DNA of 64,000 bases from Bartonella sp. DB5-6. GTDB taxonomy: Bacteria; Pseudomonadota; Alphaproteobacteria; Rhizobiales; Rhizobiaceae. Shown piece after piece: positions 9,815-20,690 of the stretch. Position 1 is the stretch's first letter; every line of letters begins with the position of its first letter. The notes beneath the pieces are model-generated. The model ran no database searches. It was not told the DNA's origin and worked only from the letters and a program-made list of their open reading frames with translations. The translations under genes and the position numbers were made by a program. The stretch is taken from contig NZ_JH725118.1 in the NCBI RefSeq assembly GCF_000278115.1, positions 151,353 to 215,352 on the forward strand, written 5' to 3'.

Positions 9815-11695
9815 TCAATCTGCATTAATATCTTTTTTGACAAAAAAAATTCCGTGCCCCTGTTCTGTAGAGCTAAGAGAAAAGTTAAAAGGCCGCACAA
9901 GGCTATTAGCGAGGCATTGGATATCTCTGCATACAGTTTCTGAGCTATGACTTTTTCGTAATTGTGCCTGTAATGTAAACTCGTTTTGCTGGTCTTTCAT
10001 GACAGTAGATGCAATTATTCCCCAAAGGGATAGATTCCAATCCGCCGTACGCATTAATGATTCTGTTATCTTGATCGTACCATCTGAAAAGCTTGTTTGA
10101 ATATCCCAGAGATCAAAAGCTGTTGAAAGGGCGTCGTGACCCTTTAAGACAAATTGTTCACTTTTTGAAAGCTTTGACTGTAATTCATTCAAATCATATC
10201 CTAATAGTCGACCAGAAGACATACTCAGTGCCAATTCTCCTTTTATTTTCGTAAAAACTTCTGACCAAGAACTAGCGAGCGTTTGTACCGTCATGGTAAA
10301 GCTCGCTTTGCTTTGTGCAAATGGGATAATTCCCAGAACCTCTAAAACCTCCTGTATATCAACGGAGGTCCCTGAGGCACGTCCCTCAATACGTACTTTC
10401 TGACCAGCTGTTGCAATTTCAATATTGCTTTGGAGTGATCCACCAAAAACATTTGCATGTCCAAGATCAAAAATGCCATGCCCATTTCTTATTTGTATCG
10501 CAGCCGCTAAATTCGTGAGCGCAATATTACCTATTTTTGCTTGTGGTGATGAAAGCCGAACATCCACCCCAATACGATCAAAAATTGCCATATCACAGGA
10601 TGGCTTCTTCCCTTTAACTGAAAAAAATACTGATCCCAATAGGTTAAAATCTAGATTATCAAATGCTAAAGATCCTATTATAATCGGTACATAATCCTGA
10701 TAATCAAGTTCTAAAGCTCCACGTGCATTTGCTGTACCTATTGTAAATGTAACATTATTCATTTGAATATGCATTGGCTGCGCTAAAAAACGAGACTCCC
10801 ATACAATAGGAGTTTTTAATTTATATCCCCAAAACTGGTTACCTCCAATCCAAGTCAATGTCTGATTCCACCCCGGAGAGCGCATCGATACCTTTCCGTC
10901 AAAAATATAGTATTCGGATAATCGTGCCTGCCCTACAAAAGTTATACCACCACGCACAGAATTAAGACTTGCCTTGATTTGGCTTTTACCTCCTGCTAAA
11001 AGCAGCAACGCTTGATCGGCATCAATTGATAATTTTGTCAACTCTCCACGCCAACGAGCATCTGCACGAATCCGCACTTCTTGGGTCGTTTCTGGCCAAT
11101 CTAACGTTGCATTTAATCCCGTTATTTTTTCCGGCATACCGGAAATACTATCATGATACACAAGTACACCATTTTCGATCACAACCTGTCCGAAGGGTTG
11201 CTTCAAAAGGCGCTCTATATCCGGCTGATCAGGGTTATGTTTAATTATTTCACGAGCATTGCGTATTGCTAATCCTAATACACCCTGTGACCGTGAAAAA
11301 CTATCAAAAAGATCTGCTACTGTTTTAACGGGCTTTTCCATAACAAATTGCGGATGCACAATTCGCGTCTCTGAAAAAGAAACATGACCCAAAAGAAGAT
11401 CCATCAAAGAAAGATCAACTTCGATTGATTCAGCTTCCATTAACGGTACAGCATTATTCATTTTTGATGTAAAAGTAACACCGGAAAGATATGCTTTAGG
11501 GTAAGGAAAAAGATTTAACCGCGGTGGATCACGCAATTGCACATTATAGCCCGTCCATGTACTCAAATCCTGTGCTAAACGAATACGTATTGTATCTGTA
11601 GATACAAGATAAGGTAAAATGAGAATACCAACTCCAAACAAAAAAATAATTGTAATGAAAATTCCGCTCAAAAATTTTATTATTCTGGCGCGCAC
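9815..11695 (-). CDS. AsmA family protein
   Basis: A 626-residue AsmA-family envelope protein; such proteins are bridge-like and are linked to lipid handling or outer-membrane homeostasis. One N-terminal membrane helix (about residues 7-30) is followed by the AsmA domain start, YLVSTDTIRIRLAQDLSTWTG, and a long beta-rich region. The C-terminal AsmA_2-like part includes LALSMSSGRLLGYDLNELQS. The start is GTG with AGAGGA six bases upstream. The substrate and exact role are unknown. Confidence 0.87.
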   Translation of the reverse strand: MRARIIKFLSGIFITIIFLFGVGILILPYLVSTDTIRIRLAQDLSTWTGYNVQLRDPPRLNLFPYPKAYLSGVTFTSKMNNAVPLMEAESIEVDLSLMDLLLGHVSFSETRIVHPQFVMEKPVKTVADLFDSFSRSQGVLGLAIRNAREIIKHNPDQPDIERLLKQPFGQVVIENGVLVYHDSISGMPEKITGLNATLDWPETTQEVRIRADARWRGELTKLSIDADQALLLLAGGKSQIKASLNSVRGGITFVGQARLSEYYIFDGKVSMRSPGWNQTLTWIGGNQFWGYKLKTPIVWESRFLAQPMHIQMNNVTFTIGTANARGALELDYQDYVPIIIGSLAFDNLDFNLLGSVFFSVKGKKPSCDMAIFDRIGVDVRLSSPQAKIGNIALTNLAAAIQIRNGHGIFDLGHANVFGGSLQSNIEIATAGQKVRIEGRASGTSVDIQEVLEVLGIIPFAQSKASFTMTVQTLASSWSEVFTKIKGELALSMSSGRLLGYDLNELQSKLSKSEQFVLKGHDALSTAFDLWDIQTSFSDGTIKITESLMRTADWNLSLWGIIASTVMKDQQNEFTLQAQLRKSHSSETVCRDIQCLANSLVRPFNFSLSSTEQGHGIFFVKKDINAD

Positions 11696-12016
11696 AATAT
11701 TCCTCTAAACGTTTACCTCTATAACAGATTAAAAGAAAACCTAAATAACTGTTAAAAAGTTTCTTATAACCCTCAAATCCGTCAGATCTTATTTGAGAAC
11801 TTCATTATTTTTGTTCTTATCCAAAGTTTATTGAAACAGCAATGTTGCTGCTTCTTTACAAAGCAATTATTTTAAAGGTTTGCAAAAATTATAAAATACA
11901 CAAAACTATCGAACCATTCTTATTGTTCTCATAGGAATATTGCTAATAAAACTCTATTGTATTGTCAAAAAATGCTTTACAAAAAAATAAACAGCCTTAC
12001 CGAAAGGATCTCCCTT
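11696..12016. other. Intergenic region between divergent asmA-like gene and folD
   Basis: No gene is seen. The stretch should contain promoters for both flanking genes, but no box is clear enough to mark. Confidence 0.5.
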
Positions 12017-12916
12017 ATGAATAATATTATCGACGGAAAAAAACTCGCTGAAGAGATTATTACGAAAGTTAAGGCTGAAACGACAAAACTCCGCAATAAC
12101 TATAATATACAGCCTGGTATCGCCGTTATCATTGTTGGAGAAGACCCCGCAAGTCAAATATATGTCACATCAAAGAGCAGAAAAGCCGAAGAATGTGGTT
12201 TTTTGTCAGTAAAACATATGATTTTCAAAGAAACACAAGAACAAAAACTTCTTAAACTCATTGCAACCTTAAACTCTGACCCTAAAATTCATGGTATTTT
12301 GGTGCAACTTCCCTTGCCCCCTCATATTAATACAAACCGCATAACACAAGCCATTGCTTTCCAAAAAGATGTTGATGGCTTTCATTATATCAATGTAGGA
12401 AAACTCGCAGCCAACGCATTTGAAGACGCTATCATTCCCTGCACACCAGCTGGTGCCATGATGATGATTGAACAACAATGCGGACGAGATTTATCTGGTC
12501 TTGATGCCGTTGTTGTTGGACGCTCTAATATTGTCGGAAAACCTATGGCCACTCTCTTAACAGCAGCAAATGCTACTGTGACGATTGCCCACAGTCGTAC
12601 ACGTGATCTCGATGACGTATGTCGTAGCGCTGACATTTTAGTAGCAGCTGTAGGTCGTCCGCAAATGATTAAAAAAGACTGGGTTAAAAATGGTGCCATT
12701 GTTATTGATGTTGGCATTAACCGCATCGCAGCACCAGAAAAGGGTGTGGAAAAAACACGTCTTGTCGGTGATGTTGATTTTGAAGAAATAAAAGGAAAAG
12801 CCGCCGCAATCACTCCTGTTCCAGGAGGAGTTGGTCCTATGACAATTGCCATGCTCATGGTTAATACGCTCAAAGCAGCTATTCAAGCCAATAACCTGCC
12901 CATGCCAAAATTCTAA
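12017..12916 (+). CDS. folD: Bifunctional methylene-THF dehydrogenase / methenyl-THF cyclohydrolase
   Basis: FolD interconverts methylene-, methenyl- and 10-formyl-tetrahydrofolate in one-carbon metabolism. The family signatures are present: [41 protein letters not shown] (the NADP-binding turn) and [14 protein letters not shown] near the end. I chose the ATG at 12017 (299 residues, [12 protein letters not shown]), because AGGATC precedes it and the extra 20 N-terminal residues of the longer frame are not family-like. Confidence 0.96.
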   Translation: MNNIIDGKKLAEEIITKVKAETTKLRNNYNIQPGIAVIIVGEDPASQIYVTSKSRKAEECGFLSVKHMIFKETQEQKLLKLIATLNSDPKIHGILVQLPLPPHINTNRITQAIAFQKDVDGFHYINVGKLAANAFEDAIIPCTPAGAMMMIEQQCGRDLSGLDAVVVGRSNIVGKPMATLLTAANATVTIAHSRTRDLDDVCRSADILVAAVGRPQMIKKDWVKNGAIVIDVGINRIAAPEKGVEKTRLVGDVDFEEIKGKAAAITPVPGGVGPMTIAMLMVNTLKAAIQANNLPMPKF

Positions 12917-12972
12917 GCAGTTTTCCGCATGTTCATTACATGCATATTACTTTAGTTTTTTTCGCATTTTAC

Positions 12973-14796
12973 TCATACTATCAAAACAGATGCTCCTTGA
13001 TCTGCACGATTAACAGATTGACGAAAAACACGAAAAAGCTCACGTCCAACGCCATACTCATTTTTTGAAAGATCAGGAGGCATGATTGTTCGCGCATTAA
13101 ATTTTACTCCATCTTCTAAAATAGCTAATTTACCCACATGAGCATCAAGACAAACGATATCACCATCTTGCAAACGTGCAATGGGGCCTCTCTCCAAAGC
13201 TTCTGGTGTTACGTGGATTGCGGCAGGAATTTTTCCTGATGCACCTGACATGCGCCCATCCGTTACCAACGCCACTTTTTGTCCCCTATCTTGTAAAACA
13301 CCTAAAATTGTCGTTAATTTATGAAGTTCCGGCATGCCATTCGCTTTCGGCCCTTGATAACGAATAACAGCAATAAAATCTTTATCATTCAACGCCCCAG
13401 ATTTAAAAGCCTTTTGCAATTCCTCTTGATCATTAAAGACAAGAACTGGAGCTTCAATCCGCCAATGCTCAGACTTAACAGATGAAACTTTCATAATAGC
13501 TGTACCCAAGTCTCCCGATAAAACACGAATACCACCATCAGGCTGAAACGGCTTTCTCCACCCTACCAATATCTCATGATTAGCGCTTTCATTGAGAGCA
13601 GGTTCACGCACCACACTACCATCAGCGTAAAGCTTTACTTCAATTGCATAAGCATTGAGACCTTTACCAAAAACTGTACAAACATCTTCATGTACTAAAC
13701 CCGCCTCAATGAGCTCGCGAATAACAAATCCCATACCACCAGCTGCATGAAAATGATTTATATCAGCAAAACCGTTAGGATAAATCCGTGCCAAAAGAGG
13801 AACAACTGACGAAATTTCTGCAATATCATGCCATGTCAATCGAATACCACAAGCAGCTGCCATAGCAATCAAATGAATCGCATGATTGGTAGATCCTCCT
13901 GTTGCATTTAATCCTACAATAGCATTCACGAAAGAACGCTCATCAACTATCGTACCAAGTGGTTTATAATCATCGCCAAGTGCTGTCATTTCAAGTACAC
14001 GATTAGTCGCTTCCTTTGTTAAAGCATCACGTAACGGTGTATTCGCATTGATGAAAGAACTTCCCGGCATATGTAACCCCATCATCTCCAATATTACCTG
14101 ATTTGAGTTAGCAGTCCCATAAAATGTACATGTTCCTGGCTCATGATAAGAACGTGCTTCTGATTCTAGCAATGTTTGGCGATCTATTTTATTTTCCGCG
14201 TAAAGTTGGCGTATCCTCGCTTTTTCATTGTTACCTTGACCACTTGTCATAGGACCAGCAGGAACAAAAATTCCTGGTAAGTGACCAAATGTTAACGCCC
14301 CAATCACTAAACCAGGTATGATTTTATCACAAACTCCAAGATACAATGCAGCATCAAACATATCGTGTGATAAGCCTATAGCCGTCGCCATTGCAATCAC
14401 TTCACGCGAAAAAAGTGAGAGCTCCATCCCTGCATTCCCTTGTGTTATACCATCGCACATAGCAGGAACACCACCCGCCACTTGTGCTACACCACCAGCC
14501 ACACGGGCTGCCTCTTTAATTAAGCGAGGAAAAGTCTCAAAAGGTTGATGTGCTGAAAGCATATCATTATATGCGGTAATAATGCCAATATTCCCAGCAG
14601 TATTAAACTTTAAACGTTCTTTATCTATTGGACAACAAGCTGCAAAACCATGGGCCTGATTGGCACATCCCAAAAAACTTCGCTTAGGATGATTTGCCTG
14701 TGCTGTAACAATACGATCTAAATAAATTTCTCTCGTTGGTAGAGAGCGTTCATAAATTCTCCGTGTAATCTTAGCAACTGTTTTGGAAAGTGCCAT
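12973..14796 (-). CDS. edd: Phosphogluconate dehydratase
   Basis: Edd dehydrates 6-phosphogluconate to 2-keto-3-deoxy-6-phosphogluconate in the Entner-Doudoroff route; it is an iron-sulfur enzyme of the IlvD/Edd family. The 607-residue length fits. Signatures include [20 protein letters not shown] and [19 protein letters not shown]. The start at 14796 (MALSKTV) is preferred to the ATG eight codons upstream, because GGGGGA precedes it with good spacing. It is the last gene of a zwf-pgl-edd cluster. KDPG aldolase (eda) is not seen next to it. Confidence 0.95.
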   Translation of the reverse strand: MALSKTVAKITRRIYERSLPTREIYLDRIVTAQANHPKRSFLGCANQAHGFAACCPIDKERLKFNTAGNIGIITAYNDMLSAHQPFETFPRLIKEAARVAGGVAQVAGGVPAMCDGITQGNAGMELSLFSREVIAMATAIGLSHDMFDAALYLGVCDKIIPGLVIGALTFGHLPGIFVPAGPMTSGQGNNEKARIRQLYAENKIDRQTLLESEARSYHEPGTCTFYGTANSNQVILEMMGLHMPGSSFINANTPLRDALTKEATNRVLEMTALGDDYKPLGTIVDERSFVNAIVGLNATGGSTNHAIHLIAMAAACGIRLTWHDIAEISSVVPLLARIYPNGFADINHFHAAGGMGFVIRELIEAGLVHEDVCTVFGKGLNAYAIEVKLYADGSVVREPALNESANHEILVGWRKPFQPDGGIRVLSGDLGTAIMKVSSVKSEHWRIEAPVLVFNDQEELQKAFKSGALNDKDFIAVIRYQGPKANGMPELHKLTTILGVLQDRGQKVALVTDGRMSGASGKIPAAIHVTPEALERGPIARLQDGDIVCLDAHVGKLAILEDGVKFNARTIMPPDLSKNEYGVGRELFRVFRQSVNRADQGASVLIV

Positions 14797-14850
14797 GTTT
14801 GTCCCCCATTCCATCATCAAAGATGAGATTGCGTGTCATCTGTATTCGTA

Positions 14851-15588
14851 TCATATTTTCACTTCACTTATTTCATTTTCTTCCGGTGACCAATAAACCT
14901 GAACAAGATGATTGGCATTACGTAAAACAGCGCGAACAGGCATTTCCATTTCAGACCCATCCTGACAAACCTCTTCAAAACAATCACGTTTCTGAAACCC
15001 TTCAAAATGGAGAATAATGCAACGAGATTGCATTATGACTGGCAAAGTCAGCGTAAGCCTTGGCTCAAGAGCGCTTTTTGCATGAAGTGGTAAAACAAGT
15101 GCCCGCGTCCGAAGATCAAGCGCTTCCTTCAAACGATCAGCATCAGGAAAAAAGGAAGCAGTATGTCCATCAATACCCATGCCTAAAACAATAACATCAA
15201 AGGGTTTAGGCAAAGTATTAATACGACTAGCTGCCGAAAAAGCCGCAAGCTCAGCAGTAATTGCCTTCTGATAAAGTCCTACAAAATGTGCTTTAGCCGC
15301 AAAATTTTGTAACAAATGACGCCGTACCATATGTTCATTTGAACGCTCAAGATGAGCAGATACAAAGCGCTCATCAACTAAAGTAATGATAATATTTTGC
15401 CAATCAATATCTGCTTTTGACAAATAATGGAAAAATAATTCTGGTGTTTTACCACCAGAGACTGCTAGAATTGCGCGCTTACGCTCAAGAACTGCTACAC
15501 TAAGCTCTGCTGCAACGCGATCAGCCAATGCCAAAGCGAGAGTGGTAGGTGTTTCAAAATTTAAACGGTCAATATTCATTCCATGCAT
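14851..15588 (-). CDS. pgl: 6-phosphogluconolactonase
   Basis: Hydrolyses 6-phosphogluconolactone to 6-phosphogluconate. The 245-residue protein is of the DevB/SOL type related to glucosamine-6-phosphate isomerase. VSGGKTPELFFHYL (about residues 43-56), VDERFVSAHLERSNEHMVR and LGMGIDGHTASFFPDA are the conserved blocks, the last carrying the catalytic acid/histidine. A second ATG lies three codons in. It lies 10 bases after zwf and 54 bases before edd on the same strand, consistent with an operon. Confidence 0.94.
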   Translation of the reverse strand: MHGMNIDRLNFETPTTLALALADRVAAELSVAVLERKRAILAVSGGKTPELFFHYLSKADIDWQNIIITLVDERFVSAHLERSNEHMVRRHLLQNFAAKAHFVGLYQKAITAELAAFSAASRINTLPKPFDVIVLGMGIDGHTASFFPDADRLKEALDLRTRALVLPLHAKSALEPRLTLTLPVIMQSRCIILHFEGFQKRDCFEEVCQDGSEMEMPVRAVLRNANHLVQVYWSPEENEISEVKI

Positions 15589-15598
15589 ACTTATTTCT

Positions 15599-17074
15599 CT
15601 AAACTAAATTGTTCCATATACGTCCATCACGTTCCATCAAAAGTGTTGAAGCAAACGGACCCCATGAACCAGCTCTATATCCATAAACAGGCTGCTTTAT
15701 TGTTTGCCATCCCTCAAGAATAGGATCAATCCAACGCCACGCGGCTTCAACTTCATCACGACGCATAAACAGTGTTTGATCTCCACGAATGACATCCATC
15801 AATAAGCGTTCATAAGCATCAGGATTACGTTCAGAAAACGCAGACGCAAAACTCATGTCCAACGGAATATGACAAAATCGCATACCTCCAGGACCTGGCT
15901 CCTTAATCATCAACCATTGTTTTACACCCTCATCAGGTTGGAGACGGATAACGAGTCTATTAGAAAAAATTTCATCTGAATCCGTATCAAAAATATTATG
16001 AGGGATGGATTTGAAAACGATAACAATTTCAGACATACGCGCAGCCATACGCTTACCAGTTCGTAAATAAAAAGGTGTATCCGCCCAACGCCAATTATTA
16101 ATCTTAACCTTAAGCGCCACAAATGTTTCACTCTTACTGTTTTTTTTCCCCAAATCATCAAGATAAGATCCTACAGAGATACCGTTCAATACACCAGCGA
16201 GATACTGCCCTCGCACAGTATGTTGCTCTACATTATGAACACCAAGAGGTGTTAAAGAATGCAAAACTTTCAGTTTTTCATTACGCACGGCATTTGCTTT
16301 ATTAGTACATGGAATTTCCATAGCAACCAAACAGAGCAATTGTAGCATATGATTCTGTACCATGTCGCGTAGAGCACCCGTACTCTCATAATATTCTGTA
16401 CGCCCCTCTAATCCTAAAGACTCAGCAACCGTTATCTGAACGTGATCAATGTAATTAGAATTCCACAACGGCTCATAAAGCGTATTAACAAATCGCAATG
16501 CCATCAAATTTTGAACCGTTTCCTTGCCAAGATAATGATCAATGCGAAAAATTTGATCTTCATCAAATATTCTTGCAAATATATCATTGAGTTCAACGGC
16601 TGTTTTTACATCGCGGCCAATGGGTTTTTCAATAATAATCCGTGTTTGTTGCGTCACCAAACCATTTTGTCCTAATCTCATCGCAATATCATAAAAAAGT
16701 GACGAACTAACCGCTAAATAAAAAGCTCGAATATCAGCTGGATTTTTTGACAGCAGTAGAGCTAAATCCTCCCACCCTCGATTTGATGTGATATCAATAG
16801 AAACATAGGTTAAACGTGCAAGAAAACGATTAAGTTGAATTTGGTTGAGATCTTTTGGAGAAATATGTTTCTCCAAAGAAGCACGAACAAAATTTTGATA
16901 TTCTCCATTACTCAACGTAGAGCGTGCAACCACAATGATACGCATTGGCTCGTTAAATTTCCCAACACACTGACAATGATAGAGAGCAGGTAAAAGTTTG
17001 CGTGCTGCCAAATCACCATTGCCACCAAAAATAACACAATCAAAGGGAGAGACTGGAATAATTTTACTTACCAT
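15599..17074 (-). CDS. zwf: Glucose-6-phosphate 1-dehydrogenase
   Basis: Oxidises glucose-6-phosphate with NADP, feeding the pentose phosphate or Entner-Doudoroff routes. The Rossmann motif VIFGGNGDLAARKLLPALY lies near the N-terminus, and the active-site signature RIDHYLGKETVQNL is in the middle. I chose the ATG at 17074 (491 residues) over the TTG eight codons upstream, since purine-rich GAGGAAGAGAGACAGG precedes the ATG. It is the first gene of the zwf-pgl-edd cluster. Confidence 0.96.
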   Translation of the reverse strand: MVSKIIPVSPFDCVIFGGNGDLAARKLLPALYHCQCVGKFNEPMRIIVVARSTLSNGEYQNFVRASLEKHISPKDLNQIQLNRFLARLTYVSIDITSNRGWEDLALLLSKNPADIRAFYLAVSSSLFYDIAMRLGQNGLVTQQTRIIIEKPIGRDVKTAVELNDIFARIFDEDQIFRIDHYLGKETVQNLMALRFVNTLYEPLWNSNYIDHVQITVAESLGLEGRTEYYESTGALRDMVQNHMLQLLCLVAMEIPCTNKANAVRNEKLKVLHSLTPLGVHNVEQHTVRGQYLAGVLNGISVGSYLDDLGKKNSKSETFVALKVKINNWRWADTPFYLRTGKRMAARMSEIVIVFKSIPHNIFDTDSDEIFSNRLVIRLQPDEGVKQWLMIKEPGPGGMRFCHIPLDMSFASAFSERNPDAYERLLMDVIRGDQTLFMRRDEVEAAWRWIDPILEGWQTIKQPVYGYRAGSWGPFASTLLMERDGRIWNNLV

Positions 17075-17193
17075 GAACCTGTCTCTCTTCCTCTTCAATT
17101 ACAAAAGCTTAAACAATTTATAGAAGCTTCAATCATTAAAGCAGATAGATACTAAATAAGCCATTAATTTTCTTCATTGAAAACGGTATCCAG

Positions 17194-18477
17194 TTAAAAA
17201 TGATCCATTAAGGAAAACCAATGCATTGCCAAAAATACAAGCGGATAACGCAGGACTCTACCACCTGGAAAAGATGAAATCTTTAAGTCTTGAAAACACG
17301 CAAAACGCTCACGCTTCCCAGTCAACCATTCAGCATATAATTTCCCCATAAAAGGAGCAAGCATAACTCCATGACCAGAATAACCACCACAATAAGTTAT
17401 TCCTGTGAAAAGTTGGCGAACATAAGGCATACGCTCAACAGTAATAGCAACTGTCGCTCCCCAGCGATGAGTCAAATTTATAGAGTGTAGATGAGGATAA
17501 ATTTCGGCAATCTGCCGTCGTATACGTTCATCTAAATTTGTAGGATGCTGATTATCATAACTTTCTACACCGCCAAATAATAAGCGATTATCAATGCTTT
17601 TGCGAAAATAGCGAACCATAAAACGAGAATCATCTACCGATTCGCCTCCTCGAAGAATCGGACTATCTTTTGATAACGGTTCCGTTGCTCCAATGTAAGA
17701 GCGGATAGAAACAATATTTTTCTCAACAAAATGCTGAAGTCCAAGCTTATAGGCATTGGTTGCCAATAAAATTTTCTCAGCCATTATATTTCCTCGTTCT
17801 GTTACCACCCTCCAATGGGCATTATTACGCTCCATCCCCGTTACTTGTGTCTTCTCATAAAGACTAGCACCAACACTTTTTGCTTTTTTTGCCAACCAAA
17901 TAACCAGCTTTAAAGGATTTATATGGCCAGTGTCTGCATCATGAATACCACCATAATAAAAAGACGAGCCTAGCCGCTTGGCCGTTTCATTCCTGTCCAT
18001 AAAAGTAATACCATGATAGCCATAACGCTGCATTGTCTCAACATGCCGTTGATAAGATACAACCTCACATTTTTTATGAATTACGGAAAGCTGTCCTGCC
18101 ATAAAATCGCACTGACAATCAGGCATAGTACACCAAGATACAATATCCCTTTTGGCTTCTTCAGCTAAATCAAACAGCGCTTTACTTCGCTCAAAACCAT
18201 ACTTTTTTTCTAGTGTTTCCACCCATTGTCGTTGACCCGTTCCCAATTGCCCACCATTGCGCCCTGAAGCACCATCACCAAACCGTGAAGCCTCCAACAA
18301 AACAACACTCACTCCAGTTTTTGCTAAATGATAAGCAGCTGAAAGCCCCGTAAATCCACCTCCAATAATAACCACATCACACTGTATCTGTCCGTCAAAA
18401 GACGGGTAAGAGGGGCGTTCTTCTAAAGCATCCTCATACCAAGAAACTCCTGGAGAAATTGGATTATATTCAATCAT
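17194..18477 (-). CDS. FAD-dependent oxidoreductase (gamma-glutamylputrescine oxidase-like)
   Basis: A DAO-family flavoenzyme of about 427 residues. The dinucleotide-binding motif VVIIGGGFTGLSAAYHLA lies near the N-terminus, followed by ASRFGDGASGRNGGQLG. The C-terminal block YCGGYSGHGVMLAPFMG is typical of PuuB-like oxidases. The start at 18477 (MIEYNPISPG) has GAGG nine bases upstream and avoids overlap with the preceding gene, 11 bases away. Pairing with a PuuA-type glutamine synthetase suggests oxidation of a gamma-glutamylated amine such as gamma-glutamylputrescine. The substrate is inferred from context only. Confidence 0.82.
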   Translation of the reverse strand: MIEYNPISPGVSWYEDALEERPSYPSFDGQIQCDVVIIGGGFTGLSAAYHLAKTGVSVVLLEASRFGDGASGRNGGQLGTGQRQWVETLEKKYGFERSKALFDLAEEAKRDIVSWCTMPDCQCDFMAGQLSVIHKKCEVVSYQRHVETMQRYGYHGITFMDRNETAKRLGSSFYYGGIHDADTGHINPLKLVIWLAKKAKSVGASLYEKTQVTGMERNNAHWRVVTERGNIMAEKILLATNAYKLGLQHFVEKNIVSIRSYIGATEPLSKDSPILRGGESVDDSRFMVRYFRKSIDNRLLFGGVESYDNQHPTNLDERIRRQIAEIYPHLHSINLTHRWGATVAITVERMPYVRQLFTGITYCGGYSGHGVMLAPFMGKLYAEWLTGKRERFACFQDLKISSFPGGRVLRYPLVFLAMHWFSLMDHF

Positions 18478-18488
18478 CGTGACAAACC

Positions 18489-19910
18489 TCAAACATTCAG
18501 CAAGAGATATTCGCGCTCCCACGGACTAATCACTTCCATAAAAGTTTCAAACTCTTGTCGTTTGATTGCAGCATAAGTACTTACAAATACATCCCCTAGA
18601 ATAGCACGTATCGCTGTATCTTGTTCAAATAAGTTAACAGCCTCAATAAGCCCACGCGGTAATTCAACATTATCAGCGTTCACATTACTTGTTGTTGGCT
18701 CATCGGGTTCAAGCTTTTGTTGTAAACCAATGAGACCACAAGCAAGAGAGGCTGCAAGTGCTAGATAAGGGTTAGCATCTGACGAAGGAATTCTATTCTC
18801 AACGCGCCGCCCTTGTGGAGCAGAACGTGGTACACGAAAAGCTGTAGTACGGTTATCATACCCCCACCGCAAATTAACAGGCGCAGAAATATCAGGCATG
18901 AGACGTCGATAAGAATTCACATAAGGTGCAAGCATCACAAGCACCCCAGACATATGTCTTTGTAATCCACCAATAAAATGGCGAAAACAGATACTTTCCC
19001 CGCCATCATCCTCTGTAAAAATATTAGCACCCGTTTTCTTATCAATAACCGATTGATGAATATGCATAGCAGACCCAGGCTGCCCTTGGATCGGTTTGGC
19101 CATAAAAGTTGCATACATATTATGTTTAAGCGCCGCTTCACGAATTGTTCGCTTAAACATGAAAACTTGATCAGCCAATTCAATCGGGTCACCATGACGC
19201 AAATTGATTTCAAACTGACCGGCACCTTCCTCATGAATGAGGGTATCAATTTCCAACCCCTGCGCTTCTGAAAATTGATAAATATCATCAATGAACTCAT
19301 CAAATTCATTCACACCAGCAATCGAATATCCCTGCCCTCCACCAATTGAACGTCCAGACCGACCAACCGGCGGAACTAAGGGATAATCAGGATCGGGATT
19401 CTTTTCTACCAAATAAAACTCTATTTCTGGCGAGACAACGGGCTTTAACCCCCTTTGCGTGTAAAAATCAATTACTTTTCGCAAAACATTTCGTGGTGTA
19501 TAATCTACAATCTGCCCATTTTGATATACAAGGTCACAAATCACTTGTGCAGTAGGAGCATCTTCCCATGGGACAATGCATAACGTAGAAAGATCAGGCT
19601 CAAGACGTAAATCACCATCTGTTTTAGGATATTCAAAACCATGGCCATCTTCAGGATAATCTCCTGAAATTGTTGCCATAAAAACTGCTGAAGGCAATGC
19701 CAACGATGTCTCCGATGTGAATTTTTTAGAAAGCATCATCTTGCCACGCGGTACACCTGCTTGATCAGGTGTAATACATTCAATATCTTCTACATTACGG
19801 AAAGCAAGCCACTGCGAAACTTGCTTCCAATTACTTACACCACGTAAATTTTTTAGGAAACCAGAAACAGGCTTAGAACTCTTGTTTCGCATTTGTTTAC
19901 CATTTTTCAC
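18489..19910 (-). CDS. Glutamine synthetase family protein (gamma-glutamylpolyamine synthetase-like)
   Basis: A 473-residue glutamine-synthetase fold enzyme. The blocks EIEFYLVEKNPDPDYPLVPP, EEGAGQFEINLRHGDPIELA, GSAMHIHQS and NRTTAFRVPRSAPQGRRVENR carry the metal, ammonia/amine and ATP-site residues. The N-terminal extension (VSNWKQVSQWLAFRNVEDIE) and the partner FAD oxidase fit PuuA-like enzymes that glutamylate amines rather than the nitrogen-assimilation GlnA. The first start is GTG at 19910, and an ATG six codons later (19892) is an equal candidate. Confidence 0.85.
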   Translation of the reverse strand: MKNGKQMRNKSSKPVSGFLKNLRGVSNWKQVSQWLAFRNVEDIECITPDQAGVPRGKMMLSKKFTSETSLALPSAVFMATISGDYPEDGHGFEYPKTDGDLRLEPDLSTLCIVPWEDAPTAQVICDLVYQNGQIVDYTPRNVLRKVIDFYTQRGLKPVVSPEIEFYLVEKNPDPDYPLVPPVGRSGRSIGGGQGYSIAGVNEFDEFIDDIYQFSEAQGLEIDTLIHEEGAGQFEINLRHGDPIELADQVFMFKRTIREAALKHNMYATFMAKPIQGQPGSAMHIHQSVIDKKTGANIFTEDDGGESICFRHFIGGLQRHMSGVLVMLAPYVNSYRRLMPDISAPVNLRWGYDNRTTAFRVPRSAPQGRRVENRIPSSDANPYLALAASLACGLIGLQQKLEPDEPTTSNVNADNVELPRGLIEAVNLFEQDTAIRAILGDVFVSTYAAIKRQEFETFMEVISPWEREYLLLNV

Positions 19911-20256
19911 AGCTATAATACACCAACTTTAAAACAACAAAGGTCTGCTTTTATGGTATCATCCCATACATGAATGTCACGAAAAACTTTATTAACTTAA
20001 TTTTTGAAGAATGCCAAAACTTCCATCAAAGTGAAAGAACCTTACACTCAACAAGCTATTCTATCAACCATAGTGAAAAAATTGATATTGCACGTGATAC
20101 ATCGGTGCGAACCTTCTCCTTATATAAAACAGTGAGAAATACCATAGTGGACGTAACCTAATTCTGATTCAAATAATCACACATAAGCAAATATTAGCAA
20201 GAATAATAAAAGCGAGATATTTAATTTCCTTTTGGCTGTAACAATGCTTAATTAAA
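19911..20256. other. Spacer between core region and accessory island
   Basis: No supported gene. A 63-codon plus-strand frame at 19970-20161 has no ribosome-binding site or family resemblance. Confidence 0.45.
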
Positions 20257-20386
20257 AGAAAAGGAACTTTTCTTTTAATATGAAGCAAGTTTTGTAATCT
20301 CTATTGTTATCCACATAAAAGTAAACAACCTAGGATGGTGAGTAGCTATGCCTTTACATCTAATGCTTACAAACACTCACCCCGCC
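20257..20386. repeat. Left copy of imperfect direct repeat bracketing the island
   Basis: This stretch of about 130 bp resembles 26917-27050 in the same orientation: aaggaact, aagcaagtttt, attgttat, taaacaacct / taaacagcct, and aacactcac(c/t)ccgcc occur in the same order with similar spacing. At the right copy the match runs into the 3' end of the MATE gene. At the left copy it abuts a broken methyltransferase fragment. It looks like a duplicated gene-end sequence at an island junction. Confidence 0.75.
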
Positions 20387-20690
20387 GTAATATGCGTAAA
20401 TGTATTTTCAGGATAAGACATATGCTCAGCATTTCCGACATGAAACTTAACCATCCCCTGCATAACAGAGCTATCAACCTTGTTCTAAGCGGATGCTACA
20501 GACTCTGCACTTATATCAATTCCCACCGCTTGACATTGCACTTCGCACACAAGATAAGACTTTTTGCTAATCGCGCCATGCGTGATCCAATATCTGATAG
20601 TCTCCAGCCGACTAGGCGGTGTATTATTTATATCTAAAAAGACCCAAAAAATCAGGATATGAGAACGCAGTAATATCAATTTCCTTTGAA
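20387..20690 (-). pseudogene. Broken class I SAM methyltransferase, end of locus 1
   Basis: On the minus strand, segments in two frames add up to a methyltransferase fragment. IDITAFSYPDFLGLFRYK is followed after a frame change by RLETIRYWITHGAISKKSYL, then VGIDISAESVASA, a TAG, and FHVGNAEHMSYPENTFTHIT. The glycine-rich SAM loop seems shortened by a deletion (SYLVCEVQCQAVG). The sequence stops at the repeat boundary, so its 3' half is missing. It probably belonged to the peptide-modification locus upstream. The substrate is unknown. Confidence 0.65.

Noticed and set aside
20335-20637. 100-codon plus-strand ORF in the island
   Set aside because: It lies opposite the methyltransferase remnant, whose minus-strand reading gives clear family motifs, so it is a shadow.
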